Source: Streptomyces sp. f51
GTDB taxonomy: Bacteria; Actinomycetota; Actinomycetes; Streptomycetales; Streptomycetaceae
Assembly: GCF_037940415.1 (NCBI RefSeq)
Contig: NZ_CP149798.1
Location: 62,001-126,000, forward strand
Direction: 5' to 3'
Length of the DNA: 64,000 bases
Shown here piece after piece: positions 1 to 8,174 of the stretch; position 1 is the first letter of the stretch, and every line of letters begins with the position of its first letter. The notes beneath the pieces are model-generated. The model ran no database searches. It saw nothing but the letters and a program-made list of their open reading frames with translations, and was not told the DNA's origin. Position numbers and translations under genes: made by a program.

Positions 1-315
1 GACGGCTGGCGCGTGGCTCCGCCGCGCAGGGCCGAGAACCGCGTCCGGGTCCGCGCTCGGGACGGCCGCGGGCGGCGTCTGGAGGTCGCCTTCCGGCCCG
101 TGGCCGAGCCGCTGCCGGACGAGGACACGCCCTCGCGCTCAGGACGCCCGGGCGGCCCCGGTCCACCGCTCCGTCTCGTGGTGCACCGCGGAACCTTCAC
201 CCGGCGTGACGTCCAGTGGGCACGACGCCAGGGCGGTGTCCGTCTGATCGACGGTCCGTGCCTGAGGCGGTGGGCACACGGGACCCCGCTGAACGAACTG
301 AGCGACTCCTCCTGA
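1..315 (+). CDS. Mrr-like restriction endonuclease-fold protein, C-terminal part (5' end outside window)
   Basis: The frame is open from base 1, so only the last 104 codons are visible. The piece begins with DGWRVA, resembling the 'GW.V' start of Mrr-type catalytic domains. It ends with LVVHRGTFTR and then VRLIDGPCLRRW, closely matching the C-terminal half of the Mrr_cat fold (strand, FT..A, then LIDG..L). The central stretch, where an active Mrr nuclease has D and Q/E-x-K residues, reads EVAFRPVAEP here, so the usual catalytic residues are not seen. It may be an inactive or highly diverged member. The missing N-terminus could hold membrane or other domains. The family call is inference from short motifs. 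Confidence 0.45.
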   Translation, partial: DGWRVAPPRRAENRVRVRARDGRGRRLEVAFRPVAEPLPDEDTPSRSGRPGGPGPPLRLVVHRGTFTRRDVQWARRQGGVRLIDGPCLRRWAHGTPLNELSDSS

Positions 316-638
316 GCCCGTACGGGCCCGATGTCCCGGACCGCCTCGTCGACCTACGCGTACGCCCCTGGCGGCACCGCGCCGCGGCGGGACCGGCGCC
401 CGGTCCGCGCTCCGCCCGTCCGTTCCGGCCGGACCACAGATCTCACTCCGGGCACGCCCGCAACAGCGGTTTCTCCGACAACAGACGAGGTCAGCGGCGT
501 GGACACGCTCCCACCAGGTAGTTGAAGGAAAGCCCTTCGCACGGACCGACGAGCCGCATAGCGTTCGAGGACCCGAGCCGTCCCCCCACCGTCCCGCGGT
601 CCGCGCACGCCGGGCCCGCACCCCACGAGGAGACCGGC
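316..638. other. Intergenic region without a convincing gene
   Basis: This 323-base gap separates the Mrr-like tail from the DUF485/symporter pair. Short frames cross it but none has codon bias or a ribosome site. It presumably holds the promoter of the DUF485 gene. A purine-rich GAGGAGA at about 627-633 is the ribosome-binding site of that gene. I see no clear -35/-10 pair. Confidence 0.5.
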
Positions 639-1076
639 ATGTCGTACGACAGTTCCGCCCCGCGGCCCGCACGACCGCCCCGGGGACACCACAGCTCGTT
701 CGCCGACCACGTCCCCGACCCGTCCGCGGCGGAACCCTTACGCGGCGGGGCAGCACCCCGCGCCTGGACCGGACACCACCGCGATCTGCGGATCCTGCGC
801 CGCGCCTACCGCCGCCAGCGGCGCGTGACCACCTTCGCGGTGCTCGGCTGCTTCACCCTCTTCCTCGGCCTCTGCGCCGGCTGCCCCACCCTGATGGACC
901 GTCCCGTCACCGGTGGTCTCTCGACCGGCCTGGTGATCGCCCTCGCCCAGATCCCCGCCACCTGGCTCGCCGTGCTCGCCTACGAGCGCACCGCCCGCCG
1001 CTACGTCGACCCGCTCGCCCACCGCGTGAACCGGAGCGTTCCGTGGGCCGGCGGCGAGCGGGAGCGGACGCGGTGA
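639..1076 (+). CDS. DUF485 family small membrane protein, partner of the symporter
   Basis: A 145-residue protein with a proline/arginine-rich cytosolic N-terminus (about 1-60) and two membrane segments (about 68-88 and 95-118), ending in a basic tail. This is the layout of DUF485 proteins that sit directly upstream of acetate-type sodium:solute symporters. The start ATG has a GAGGAGA ribosome site; longer in-frame starts lack one. The stop codon overlaps the start of the symporter (GTGA), so translation is probably coupled. Codon 34 is TTA (738-740), the rare leucine codon that in Streptomyces depends on bldA tRNA. It is the only in-frame TTA I noticed in the window and would tie uptake to development. 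Confidence 0.8.
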   Translation: MSYDSSAPRPARPPRGHHSSFADHVPDPSAAEPLRGGAAPRAWTGHHRDLRILRRAYRRQRRVTTFAVLGCFTLFLGLCAGCPTLMDRPVTGGLSTGLVIALAQIPATWLAVLAYERTARRYVDPLAHRVNRSVPWAGGERERTR

Positions 1077-2689
1077 GCGCCTTCTCCGGCTCCACCCAGT
1101 CCTGGTCCCTCGTCGCCTTCTCCATCGCCGTCACGGTCACCCTGCTGCTGTGCGTGCTGACCGGCCCCGACAGCGACGATCTCGCCGAGTTCTACACCGG
1201 ATACCGCTCGCTCTCCCCGCTGCGCAACGGACTCGCCATCGCCGGCGACTACATATCCGCCGCGACCGTCCTGACCATCGGCGGCGTGATCGCGCTGTGC
1301 GGTTTCGACGGCGTCGTCCTGGCCCTGAGCACCCTGCTCTCGCTGCTGGTCCTGATGTTCCTGCTGGCCGAACCCCTGCGGAACACCGGCAAGTTCACCA
1401 TGGGCGACGTACTGGCCCGCAGAATGCCCGGACGTTCCGTACGGATCACCGGGTGCGCGGTCACGATCGCCGCCCTCGTGCCGATGATGCTCGTCCAACT
1501 CGCCAGTACGGGGCAGCTGCTGGCGTTCATCCTCGGCTTCACCGACAGCTCCATGAAGACGGGCTGCATCGTCGGGGTCGGCGCTCTGATGATCACCTAC
1601 GCGGCCATCGGCGGTATGCGGGGCACCGCGTTGATCCAGCTCCTGAAGATGGTCGCGCTCCTGGGCTCCGGCATCGTCGTCGCGCTGCTCGTCCTCGGCC
1701 GGTTCCACTGGAACCCCGGAGAGCTGTTCACCGCGGCCGCGCGGCGCAGCGGTTCACCGGACGCGTATCTGCACGGCGGGCTCGAGTTCGCCGGCGGCCC
1801 GCACCCCCGGCTCGACATGATCAGCACCCAGTTCGCCATCGTGCTGGGAGGCGCCTGTCTGCCGCACGTGACCATGCGGATGTTCACCGCCAACAGCGCC
1901 CGCCAGGTGCGGCGTTCGATGTCCTGGGCCGTGTCCTCGGTGGCGTTGTTCATGCTGGTGGCGGGAGTTGTGGCCGTCGGCGCTACGGCGTTGATCGGCC
2001 GGACCGGTGTCACCGCCGCCGACCCGCGTGGCCACACCGCCTATCTCCTGGGCTCACGTGCGGCGTTCGGCCCCGTGGTGTCCCGGGCGGAGACCCTGGT
2101 GTTCACCACGGTCACCACCGCCATCTTCCTCACGCTGCTCGCCTCCGTCGCGGGAATGACCCTAGCCTGCGCCAACTCGCTCGCCCACGACGTCTTCGCG
2201 GGCCGCGGAACGGCCATGTCGTCCCAGCGCGAGACCGGATTCGCCCGCGGCTCGGCGCTGGTCGTCGGCGCGCCCGTGATCGCCCTCGCGGTCGTCGTCC
2301 AGAACCGGAGCCTTCAGCCCCTGGCCACGATGTCCTTCTGCGTGGGCGCCTCCGCGATCGCGCCCGCCCTGGTCTACAGCCTCTTCTGGCGCCGCTACAC
2401 ACGCGCAGGTCTGCTCAGCACGCTCATCGGCGGCACCCTCGCCGTGCTGGTCCTGATGCCGGGCACCCGGCTGGTGTCGGGCTCCCCGATATCCGCCTTT
2501 CCCGACGCCGACTTCAACTGGTTCCCGTTCACCACCACGGGGCTGGTGTCCATCCCGCTCGGCTTCGCGTTCGGCTGGCTCGGCAGCCTGCTGTCCGGAC
2601 GGCGTGCGGCCGACCGTGAGCGAGGGGTGTACGAGAGTGTCGAGAGCCTGATCCTCGCGGGACCGCGACCGCGGCCGAAGGAGCGGTGA
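1073..2689 (+). CDS. actP: Cation/acetate (monocarboxylate) symporter, SSS family
   Basis: A 538-residue integral membrane protein with about 13 hydrophobic helices. The signature near the N-terminus, NGLAIAGDYISAAT, is the conserved first-helix motif of sodium:solute symporters of the ActP/MctC group, which import acetate, pyruvate or propionate with a cation. The GTG start overlaps the DUF485 stop (GTGA). The family and the DUF485 pairing fit acetate uptake; the actual substrate is not shown by the sequence. The last codons fall inside the first copy of a 26-bp tandem repeat that continues past the stop. Confidence 0.8.
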   Translation: MSAFSGSTQSWSLVAFSIAVTVTLLLCVLTGPDSDDLAEFYTGYRSLSPLRNGLAIAGDYISAATVLTIGGVIALCGFDGVVLALSTLLSLLVLMFLLAEPLRNTGKFTMGDVLARRMPGRSVRITGCAVTIAALVPMMLVQLASTGQLLAFILGFTDSSMKTGCIVGVGALMITYAAIGGMRGTALIQLLKMVALLGSGIVVALLVLGRFHWNPGELFTAAARRSGSPDAYLHGGLEFAGGPHPRLDMISTQFAIVLGGACLPHVTMRMFTANSARQVRRSMSWAVSSVALFMLVAGVVAVGATALIGRTGVTAADPRGHTAYLLGSRAAFGPVVSRAETLVFTTVTTAIFLTLLASVAGMTLACANSLAHDVFAGRGTAMSSQRETGFARGSALVVGAPVIALAVVVQNRSLQPLATMSFCVGASAIAPALVYSLFWRRYTRAGLLSTLIGGTLAVLVLMPGTRLVSGSPISAFPDADFNWFPFTTTGLVSIPLGFAFGWLGSLLSGRRAADRERGVYESVESLILAGPRPRPKER

Positions 2690-2748
2690 CGGTGGCGCGG
2701 CCGAAGGAGCGGTGACGGTGGCGGGGCCGAAGGAGCGGTGACGGTGGC
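2671..2748. repeat. 26-bp tandem repeat, three copies, at the 3' end of actP
   Basis: Three consecutive copies at 2671-2696, 2697-2722 and 2723-2748 share GGCCGAAGGAGCGGTGAC. The first two are identical; the third begins GGGG instead of GCGG. Copy one contains the actP stop codon, so each unit carries a TGA. The array lies between convergent genes. The unit is not a multiple of three, so it is not a coding duplication. Confidence 0.95.
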
Positions 2749-2783
2749 GGGGCCAGCGCCACCGAGCACTCCGGCCGGCCGGT

Positions 2784-4277
2784 TCACATGCCGTCGACCA
2801 CGATCTCGCGCTTGAGGATCTTGCCCGTGGGGCCCTTGGGCAGCTCGGCCGTGATCTCGACGACCCGGGGGTACTTGTACGCGGCGACCCGCTCCTTGGC
2901 GTGGGCGCGGATCTCCTCGGCCGTGGCCTCGGCCCCCGGCCTGAGCGTGACCACGGCCGCCACCTCCTCGCCGTGCAGGGGGTGCGGCACCCCCACGACG
3001 GCGGCCTCGGCGACGGCGGGGTGCTCGTACAGCACCTCCTCGATCTCACGCGGGTAGACGTTGTAGCCACCGCGGATGATCATGTCCTTCTTGCGGTCGA
3101 CGATGAAGTAGAAGCCGTCCTCGTCGACGCGGGCCAGGTCTCCGCTGTGGAACCAGCCGTCGCGGATCGCCTCCGCCGTGGCGTCCGGGCGGTTCCAGTA
3201 CCCGGTCATGACGTTCTCGCCGCGAATGGCGATCTCGCCGACCTCACCGGGCGCGGTCGCGCCGCCGTCCTCGGCGACGAGCCGCATCTCGACCCCGCGG
3301 ACGGGCACACCGATCGAGCCCGCCTTTCGGGGGCGGTCCGGGTGGTTGAACGCGGCGACCGGTGACGTCTCGGACAGTCCGTAGCCCTCCAGCACGGCGG
3401 CACCGAAGCGCCGCTCGAACCCGAGCAGGACCTCGACCGGAAGCGCGGCCCCGCCCGAGACGGCCAGGCGCAGCAGACCGGCGTCGAAGCCGTCCGGAAG
3501 GTCGGCGTGCAGCAGCGCCGCGTACATCGTCGGCACCCCGAGGAAGACGGTGACCTTGTCGCGGGCGACGACCTCCAGGGCGCTTCGCGGGTCGAACCGG
3601 GGCAGCAGGGTCAGCGTGGCTCCGGTCGCGACGGCCACGTTGAGCGCGCAGGTCTGGCCGAAGGCGTGGAAGAGGGGCAGGCCGCCGAAGAGGACGTCGT
3701 CCGGTCCGACCTGGAGGAGGGTCTCGGCCGTGGTGAGGGTGTTGCGGGCCAGGTTCCGGTGGGAGAGTTCGGCGCCCTTGGGGGTTCCGGTGGTGCCCGA
3801 GGTGTAGAGGATCAGGGCGGGATCGCCGTCGGCCCGGTCCGGGGTGTCGCGCAGGGGCTCATGGCCGCGCAGCACGGCGTCGAAGGCTCCGGGCTCCGTG
3901 ACCAGGCAGTCGGTGCCCGTCTCCGCGGCGGCCTTGGTCACCTCCTCGGCGAACAGCGGGTGCACCAGGGCGGTCCGCGCTCCGCAGTCGCGCAGGGTGA
4001 AGGCGACCTCGCGGGCCTTGAGCAGGGGATTCAGCGGGACGACGACTCCGCCGGCGCGCAGGATGCCGTAGTAGAGGACCGGGAAGAGCGGCACGTTGGG
4101 CATGGTCAGCGCGACCCGGTCACCCGGGGTGAGACCGCGGTCGAGCAGCAGCGCGGCCACGCGCGCACTGGCGTCGTCCAGTTCGGCGTAGGTGAGCGTG
4201 CTGTCGTCGTGGCGGACGGCGACGCGCTCGCCGTGGGCCGCGACGGTGGCCGCCAGAAGGGTGACGAGGTTCGTCAT
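2784..4277 (-). CDS. Acyl-CoA synthetase (long-chain fatty acid-CoA ligase type)
   Basis: A 497-residue ANL-superfamily enzyme that adenylates a carboxylic acid and transfers it to CoA. The ATP-binding motif LYTSGTTGTPKG lies at about residues 157-168, an A8-type hinge (DRKKD, then GGYNVYPREIEE) follows near 400, and the catalytic lysine motif PTGKILKRE is near the C-terminus. Length is normal for single-domain FadD-like ligases. The ATG overlaps the stop of the upstream dioxygenase (ATGA), so the two are translationally coupled and likely handle the same compound. Substrate chain length cannot be read from sequence. Upstream in-frame starts would lie inside the dioxygenase gene and are disfavoured. 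Confidence 0.85.
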   Translation of the reverse strand: MTNLVTLLAATVAAHGERVAVRHDDSTLTYAELDDASARVAALLLDRGLTPGDRVALTMPNVPLFPVLYYGILRAGGVVVPLNPLLKAREVAFTLRDCGARTALVHPLFAEEVTKAAAETGTDCLVTEPGAFDAVLRGHEPLRDTPDRADGDPALILYTSGTTGTPKGAELSHRNLARNTLTTAETLLQVGPDDVLFGGLPLFHAFGQTCALNVAVATGATLTLLPRFDPRSALEVVARDKVTVFLGVPTMYAALLHADLPDGFDAGLLRLAVSGGAALPVEVLLGFERRFGAAVLEGYGLSETSPVAAFNHPDRPRKAGSIGVPVRGVEMRLVAEDGGATAPGEVGEIAIRGENVMTGYWNRPDATAEAIRDGWFHSGDLARVDEDGFYFIVDRKKDMIIRGGYNVYPREIEEVLYEHPAVAEAAVVGVPHPLHGEEVAAVVTLRPGAEATAEEIRAHAKERVAAYKYPRVVEITAELPKGPTGKILKREIVVDGM

Positions 4278-5452
4278 GCCGGGTATCTCCTCGGGTTCGT
4301 CGCGCCGGGCGCGGCGGTGGAGCGCGGTCGGATCACATCGCGAAGCGTGACCCACGGGTGGGCGTCCTGGCCACCGGGTCCCCGCGGAAGGGCCAGCCAC
4401 AGGCGCAGCAGGTGGCTTGAAGGGTCCGGCGGCCCGTCGTCCTCGAAGGCCGGACGGGCGTGCATGACCCGGTGGGTGTTGACCAGCAGCAGGTCCCCGG
4501 CCGTGAGACCGAGGTCGAGGCGGTACTCCGGGGAGGCGGCCACGGAGTCGACGAGGTCGAAGAGTTCCCGGTCTGCGGGCTCCAGCCGGGGCACCTCGGG
4601 GAAACGCTGGGCGGATTCGATGCGGCGCCGGTCGTACCGGGTGCTGGGCGCGCCGCCGGGGCCGTCGTGGCGGGAGAACAGCGGAGCGGTCGTCCAGGGC
4701 CGCTCACCAGGAGCGTGCTCCCCGCGACGGTCGAAGTGGTACGTGCGGTGGAGGCGCTCGGCGAGATCGGGGCGCCGCTCCTGGACGGCGCCCAGGACCG
4801 CGGCCGAGCCGGCCAGACGGACGCGTGTGCCGGTGCTGGGCGTGCGCAGCGCCAGCAGGGCGAGGAGATCGGTGGGGTCGGTGTGCAAGGGCTCGGCCTC
4901 GCGGGTCCGGTGGCCGGGTGCCGAGGGGGCGGTCTCGAAGGGCGCGGCCTCGCGGCTTCGGTGGCCGGGTGCCGAGGGGGCGGCCTCGAAGGGCTCGGCC
5001 TCGCGGGTCCGGTGGCCGGGTGCGGAGAGGGCGCCCGGGTCCCGTCCGGTGTCCCGGAGGTGGCCTAGGACGAGTCCGTCGGCGTTCTGCGGGACCGGCT
5101 GCCCGAGATGCCGGCCGATCCCCCAGAACACGGTGCTCGCGGCGGTCTCGCCGAGGCGCTCGACGGGGATCCCCCGGACGACCGCGAACCCGCGGCCGCC
5201 TTCGAGGGTCTCGGAGAGACGCGCCAGGCCGGCGGCGAGGCTCGGCAGCGGGAAGTCCGCGGCCGTGAGCCTGAGCAGCGTGAGGTCCCGTCTGCGCGTC
5301 TCGCGCAGGGCGGAGTCGATCTCGGCGATCCGGGCCTCCGACAGACGCAGCCGCCACTGCCCGGGCCGTGCCAGCTCCGGGCCCTTCCAGACCGAGGGGT
5401 CCGCGTCGGCACCTGCCGCGGGCACCTCGCCCGCAGCGGACAGTCCTGTCAT
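4274..5452 (-). CDS. TauD/TfdA-family Fe(II)/2-oxoglutarate dioxygenase with a triplicated metal loop
   Basis: A 392-residue non-haem iron oxygenase. The facial triad is visible: H190-x-D192 in EPLHTDPTD and the distal H331 in NTHRVMHARPAFED, with R350 as probable 2-oxoglutarate anchor. The start ATG has a GGAGG site six bases upstream; the longer TTG alternative does not. Just before the HxD motif lie two extra 17-residue copies of the same loop (143-159 and 160-176) in which His and Asp are replaced (E156/A158 and E173/A175). These enlarge the loop by 34 residues. The gene is coupled to the acyl-CoA ligase. It may hydroxylate or decarboxylate an amino- or fatty-acid-like substrate; the exact reaction is unknown. 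Confidence 0.75.
   Translation of the reverse strand: MTGLSAAGEVPAAGADADPSVWKGPELARPGQWRLRLSEARIAEIDSALRETRRRDLTLLRLTAADFPLPSLAAGLARLSETLEGGRGFAVVRGIPVERLGETAASTVFWGIGRHLGQPVPQNADGLVLGHLRDTGRDPGALSAPGHRTREAEPFEAAPSAPGHRSREAAPFETAPSAPGHRTREAEPLHTDPTDLLALLALRTPSTGTRVRLAGSAAVLGAVQERRPDLAERLHRTYHFDRRGEHAPGERPWTTAPLFSRHDGPGGAPSTRYDRRRIESAQRFPEVPRLEPADRELFDLVDSVAASPEYRLDLGLTAGDLLLVNTHRVMHARPAFEDDGPPDPSSHLLRLWLALPRGPGGQDAHPWVTLRDVIRPRSTAAPGATNPRRYPA
4876..5028. repeat. 51-bp in-frame tandem triplication inside the dioxygenase gene
   Basis: Three 51-bp units (4876-4926, 4927-4977, 4978-5028 on the + strand) encode three 17-residue blocks beginning SAPGHR. On the coding (minus) strand the last unit, nearest 4876, carries the true HxD metal motif. 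The other two are near-identical in DNA but have lost it. High DNA identity suggests a fairly recent expansion. Confidence 0.93.
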
Positions 5453-5621
5453 GCTCGCCTCCAATCCATCACACGTTCACCGGCCGGTGAGCGGCCACCC
5501 GCTGGGGACTCACCAGGGGCCCGGCCGGCGAACGGCGTCATGCTAGGTTCCTCGACCACCGCCGCGCTTGCCGTCGCGGGACAGGAGACTTGGCTTTTCG
5601 GGACATCTCTGGAGTGCGCCC

Positions 5622-6623
5622 ATGAGACCGCTGGTCCGCACCGCCGCCCTGAGCGGCTACGTCGAGCTGTGCCGCTCCCTGGGGATCGACCCGCAGGCGC
5701 TGCTGAAGCGGGTGGGCCTGGACACCGCCGCCCTCACCGTCCAGGACCGGTGGATCTCCGGTACGGCGGCCGTCCAGGTGCTCGAGCTGTCGGCGGCCGA
5801 GTCCGGTCACGAGGACTTCGGCGTGCGGCTCGCGGAGTTCCGCCGTTTCTCGACGCTCGGTCCCATCAGCCTGGTCGTCCGCGAGGAACCGGACGTCCGC
5901 AGCGCGCTGGAACTGCTGATCCGCCATCAGTACATGTACAACGAGGTGCTGCACACCCGCCTGTCCGAGGGGGACGGACTGGCCACGCTGAAGGTGGACC
6001 TGCGGCTCGGTGAGGCGATGGAGTCCCGGCAGGCCACGGAGCTGGCCGTCGCCGCGTACCACCGCATCCTGAGCGACTTCCTGCACGCCCGCTGGCAGCC
6101 GCTCTCCGTGTGGTTCCGGCACTCCGCGCCGGCGGACACCTCGGCGCACCGGCACGCGTTCGGGCCCATCGTGGAATTCGACCGCGAGGTCGACGGGATC
6201 GTCTTCTACGCCGACGACCTCGACGCCCCCAACGCGATGGCGGACCCGTTGATGCGCGAGTACGCCCGTCAGTACTTCGACGCGATCGCCGTCCCGAAGG
6301 ACACCACCGCCGCGGACCGGGTGCGCGAACTGATCGAGGTGCTGCTGCCGACCGGGCGCTGCTCGATCGAACAGGTCGCGCGCAGCCTCGGCGTCGACCG
6401 GCGCACCGTCCACCGTCATCTGGCCGCGTCGGGCGAGACCTTCTCCTCGCTGCTCAACGTCACCCGCCGCCACCTCGCGGAGCAGTTCGTGGCGAATCCC
6501 CGACGGTCGCTGACGGAGATCTCGGACCTGCTGGGGTTCTCGTCGCTGAGCGGGTTCTCGCGGTGGTTCCGGGAGCAGTTCGGGTGCAGCCCGAGAGCGT
6601 GGCGCAACAGCAGGCCCCTGTAG
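5622..6623 (+). CDS. AraC-family transcriptional regulator
   Basis: A 333-residue regulator. Residues about 20-200 match the arabinose-binding-like sensor domain of the OruR/ArgR-type AraC group, beginning SGYVELCRSLGIDPQALLKRVGL. The C-terminus (about 235-330) carries two helix-turn-helix units, the second reading EISDLLGFSSLSGFSRWFREQFG and then SPRAWR, the classic AraC signature. The ATG at 5622 follows GGAG with seven bases spacing. It is divergent from the dioxygenase/ligase pair and directly upstream of the BKACE gene set, so it is the obvious candidate regulator of one or both. The effector is unknown, presumably the substrate or an intermediate. Confidence 0.85.
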   Translation: MRPLVRTAALSGYVELCRSLGIDPQALLKRVGLDTAALTVQDRWISGTAAVQVLELSAAESGHEDFGVRLAEFRRFSTLGPISLVVREEPDVRSALELLIRHQYMYNEVLHTRLSEGDGLATLKVDLRLGEAMESRQATELAVAAYHRILSDFLHARWQPLSVWFRHSAPADTSAHRHAFGPIVEFDREVDGIVFYADDLDAPNAMADPLMREYARQYFDAIAVPKDTTAADRVRELIEVLLPTGRCSIEQVARSLGVDRRTVHRHLAASGETFSSLLNVTRRHLAEQFVANPRRSLTEISDLLGFSSLSGFSRWFREQFGCSPRAWRNSRPL

Positions 6624-7002
6624 CGGTCCCCGCGCGCAGAGGCGTCAACTCCCGTGCCTGGACACCGCAGTGACGGAGGAGACGGGTGTACGGGCCACAC
6701 GTCCCTTGGTCCGTGCGCCGCGTCGCCGATGTCCCCAAATGGCAAATCATCCGTCCCCTGACGGCAAGCACGCCCCAGGACTCGGCCCTACCTTTGCACC
6801 ACCGCACAGAAAGACGCGGTCGGCCGTCGGAGGGAGCCGCGCCACTCCCCCGGACTCCCTCCGGACCGGCCGACCGCGGTGGGCCGGCTCGCGCCCGCTG
6901 TCACCGGTGACCCGCATCGATCCCCGCCGGAACTCCCAGGCCCGCGCAGCGCGCGGCGATGCCCCCGGCGAGTGATCACCGATCCGACGAAGGAGACGGA
7001 CC
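6624..7002 (+). promoter_or_regulatory. Promoter/leader region of the BKACE gene cluster with a long hairpin
   Basis: This 379-base gap has no gene. A TACCTT at 6789-6794 could be a -10 element. Downstream lies a near-perfect inverted repeat: left arm 6816-6836 (GCGGTCGGCCGTCGGAGGGAG) and right arm 6855-6877, differing only by a small bulge. In RNA it would form a roughly 20-bp stem about 125 bases ahead of the BKACE start. An AT-rich AAATGGCAAATCATC near 6736-6752 stands out and could be an AraC-type site. GAAGGAGA ahead of 7003 is the ribosome site. Confidence 0.5.
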
Positions 7003-8055
7003 GTGCACTTCCACGACGACTCGCTCTTCCCCGAGAACCAGGAAAAACTGGTCATCCAGGCCGCTCCCTACGGGCCCGAATGGCTTCCCGGCGACGCCGA
7101 CGACCTTCCCCTGACGATGGACGAGCACGTGCAGGCGGCCGTCGACTGTTACAACGCCGGTGCCACCGTCCTCCACATCCACGTCCGCGAGCTCGACGGC
7201 AAGGGCTCCAAGCGGCTGTCCATGTTCAACGAGTTGATCGGACGCCTGCGCGAGGCCGTGCCGGACATGGTCCTCCAGATCGGCGGGTCGATCTCCTTCG
7301 CCCCCGAGGGCGCGGGCTCGGAGGCGAAGTGGCTCGACTTCGACAGCCGTCACATGCTCGCCGACCTGGACCCGAAGCCCGACCAGGTCACCATCGCCAT
7401 CAACACCAGCCAGATGAACATCGTCGAGATCATGACCGACGACGATCTGGAAGGCACCTCGATCGCCAAGCCGGACTACTACAAGGCGTACCGGGACATG
7501 TACCTGGAGGCCGGTCCGGACTTCTACCTGGAGCACCTCAAGCGGCTCGGTGCGAGCGGGATCCAGCCGCACTTCCAGCTCGCCACCCTCGCCCAGCTCG
7601 AAACCGTGGAGCGCCTGATCCGCTCGGGCGTCTACAGCGGCCCGCTGGTCCTCAACTACGTGGCGATCGGCGGCGGTTTCGCCGGCCGGCACCCGGCCGA
7701 CCTGATCGAGTTCGTCCGTCGCGTCCCCGACGGCGCCGTCCTCACCATCGAGAGCTCCATGCGCGCGGTGGCGCCCATGAACGCGATCGGCATCGCGCTC
7801 GGTGTGCACGTCCGCGTGGGCAACGAGGACAACCTGTGGCGACGCAAGGGCGAGCGCATGTCCAGCGTCGAGCAGGTCGAGCAGATGGTGCAGATCTCCG
7901 AGGCGCTCGGCCGTGACATCGCCACCGGCGCGGAGGCCAGGAAGATCTACGGGATCGGCGAGACCTACTCGGGCACCGACGAGACGCTCGCCCGGCTCGG
8001 CATGGTGCCCAACCGCCGCCCCGGACAGCGCGGGTTCATGCTCCGCGACGTCTGA
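7003..8055 (+). CDS. BKACE-family (DUF849) beta-keto acid cleavage enzyme
   Basis: A 350-residue TIM-barrel enzyme of the family that condenses a beta-keto acid with acetyl-CoA and splits it into a new acyl-CoA plus acetoacetate. Conserved features are the zinc ligands H58-x-H60 in TVLHIHVRE, and R271 with E275-D276 in VRVGNEDNLW. This reproduces the Arg-x3-Glu-Asp spacing of characterised 3-keto-5-aminohexanoate cleavage enzyme. The N-terminal strand and loop (AAPYGPEWLPGD) and the SISFAPEGAG stretch differ from the common aminohexanoate and dehydrocarnitine groups, so the substrate is probably different. The GTG start has a GGAGA site. It leads a six-gene run. Confidence 0.85.
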   Translation: MHFHDDSLFPENQEKLVIQAAPYGPEWLPGDADDLPLTMDEHVQAAVDCYNAGATVLHIHVRELDGKGSKRLSMFNELIGRLREAVPDMVLQIGGSISFAPEGAGSEAKWLDFDSRHMLADLDPKPDQVTIAINTSQMNIVEIMTDDDLEGTSIAKPDYYKAYRDMYLEAGPDFYLEHLKRLGASGIQPHFQLATLAQLETVERLIRSGVYSGPLVLNYVAIGGGFAGRHPADLIEFVRRVPDGAVLTIESSMRAVAPMNAIGIALGVHVRVGNEDNLWRRKGERMSSVEQVEQMVQISEALGRDIATGAEARKIYGIGETYSGTDETLARLGMVPNRRPGQRGFMLRDV

Positions 8056-8074
8056 CCCGAGGGTTCGCCACCGC

Positions 8075-8135
8075 GACGGGCCGGGCCCGTCCCGCCACGT
8101 GGCCGCCGGGGCCAGACCCCCCGGCTCCGGCGGCC
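8075..8135 (+). other. Intercistronic hairpins between the BKACE and MDR genes
   Basis: Two stem-loops lie in the 119-base gap: GACGGGC/GCCCGTC with loop CGG at 8075-8091, and GGCCGCCGG (8101-8109) pairing with CCGGCGGCC (8127-8135). There is no U-tract. They may protect or differentially stabilise the upstream message, or partly terminate it. Confidence 0.6.
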
Positions 8136-8174
8136 CCTCCCCCATCCACCCGACACGAGCAACGGAGCGCCCCC

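Noticed and set aside
2784-5452. Isonitrile lipopeptide-type biosynthetic pair (acyl ligase plus TauD-family oxygenase)
   Set aside because: No acyl carrier protein, thioesterase, lyase or NRPS genes are nearby, and the ligase looks like an ordinary acyl-CoA synthetase.
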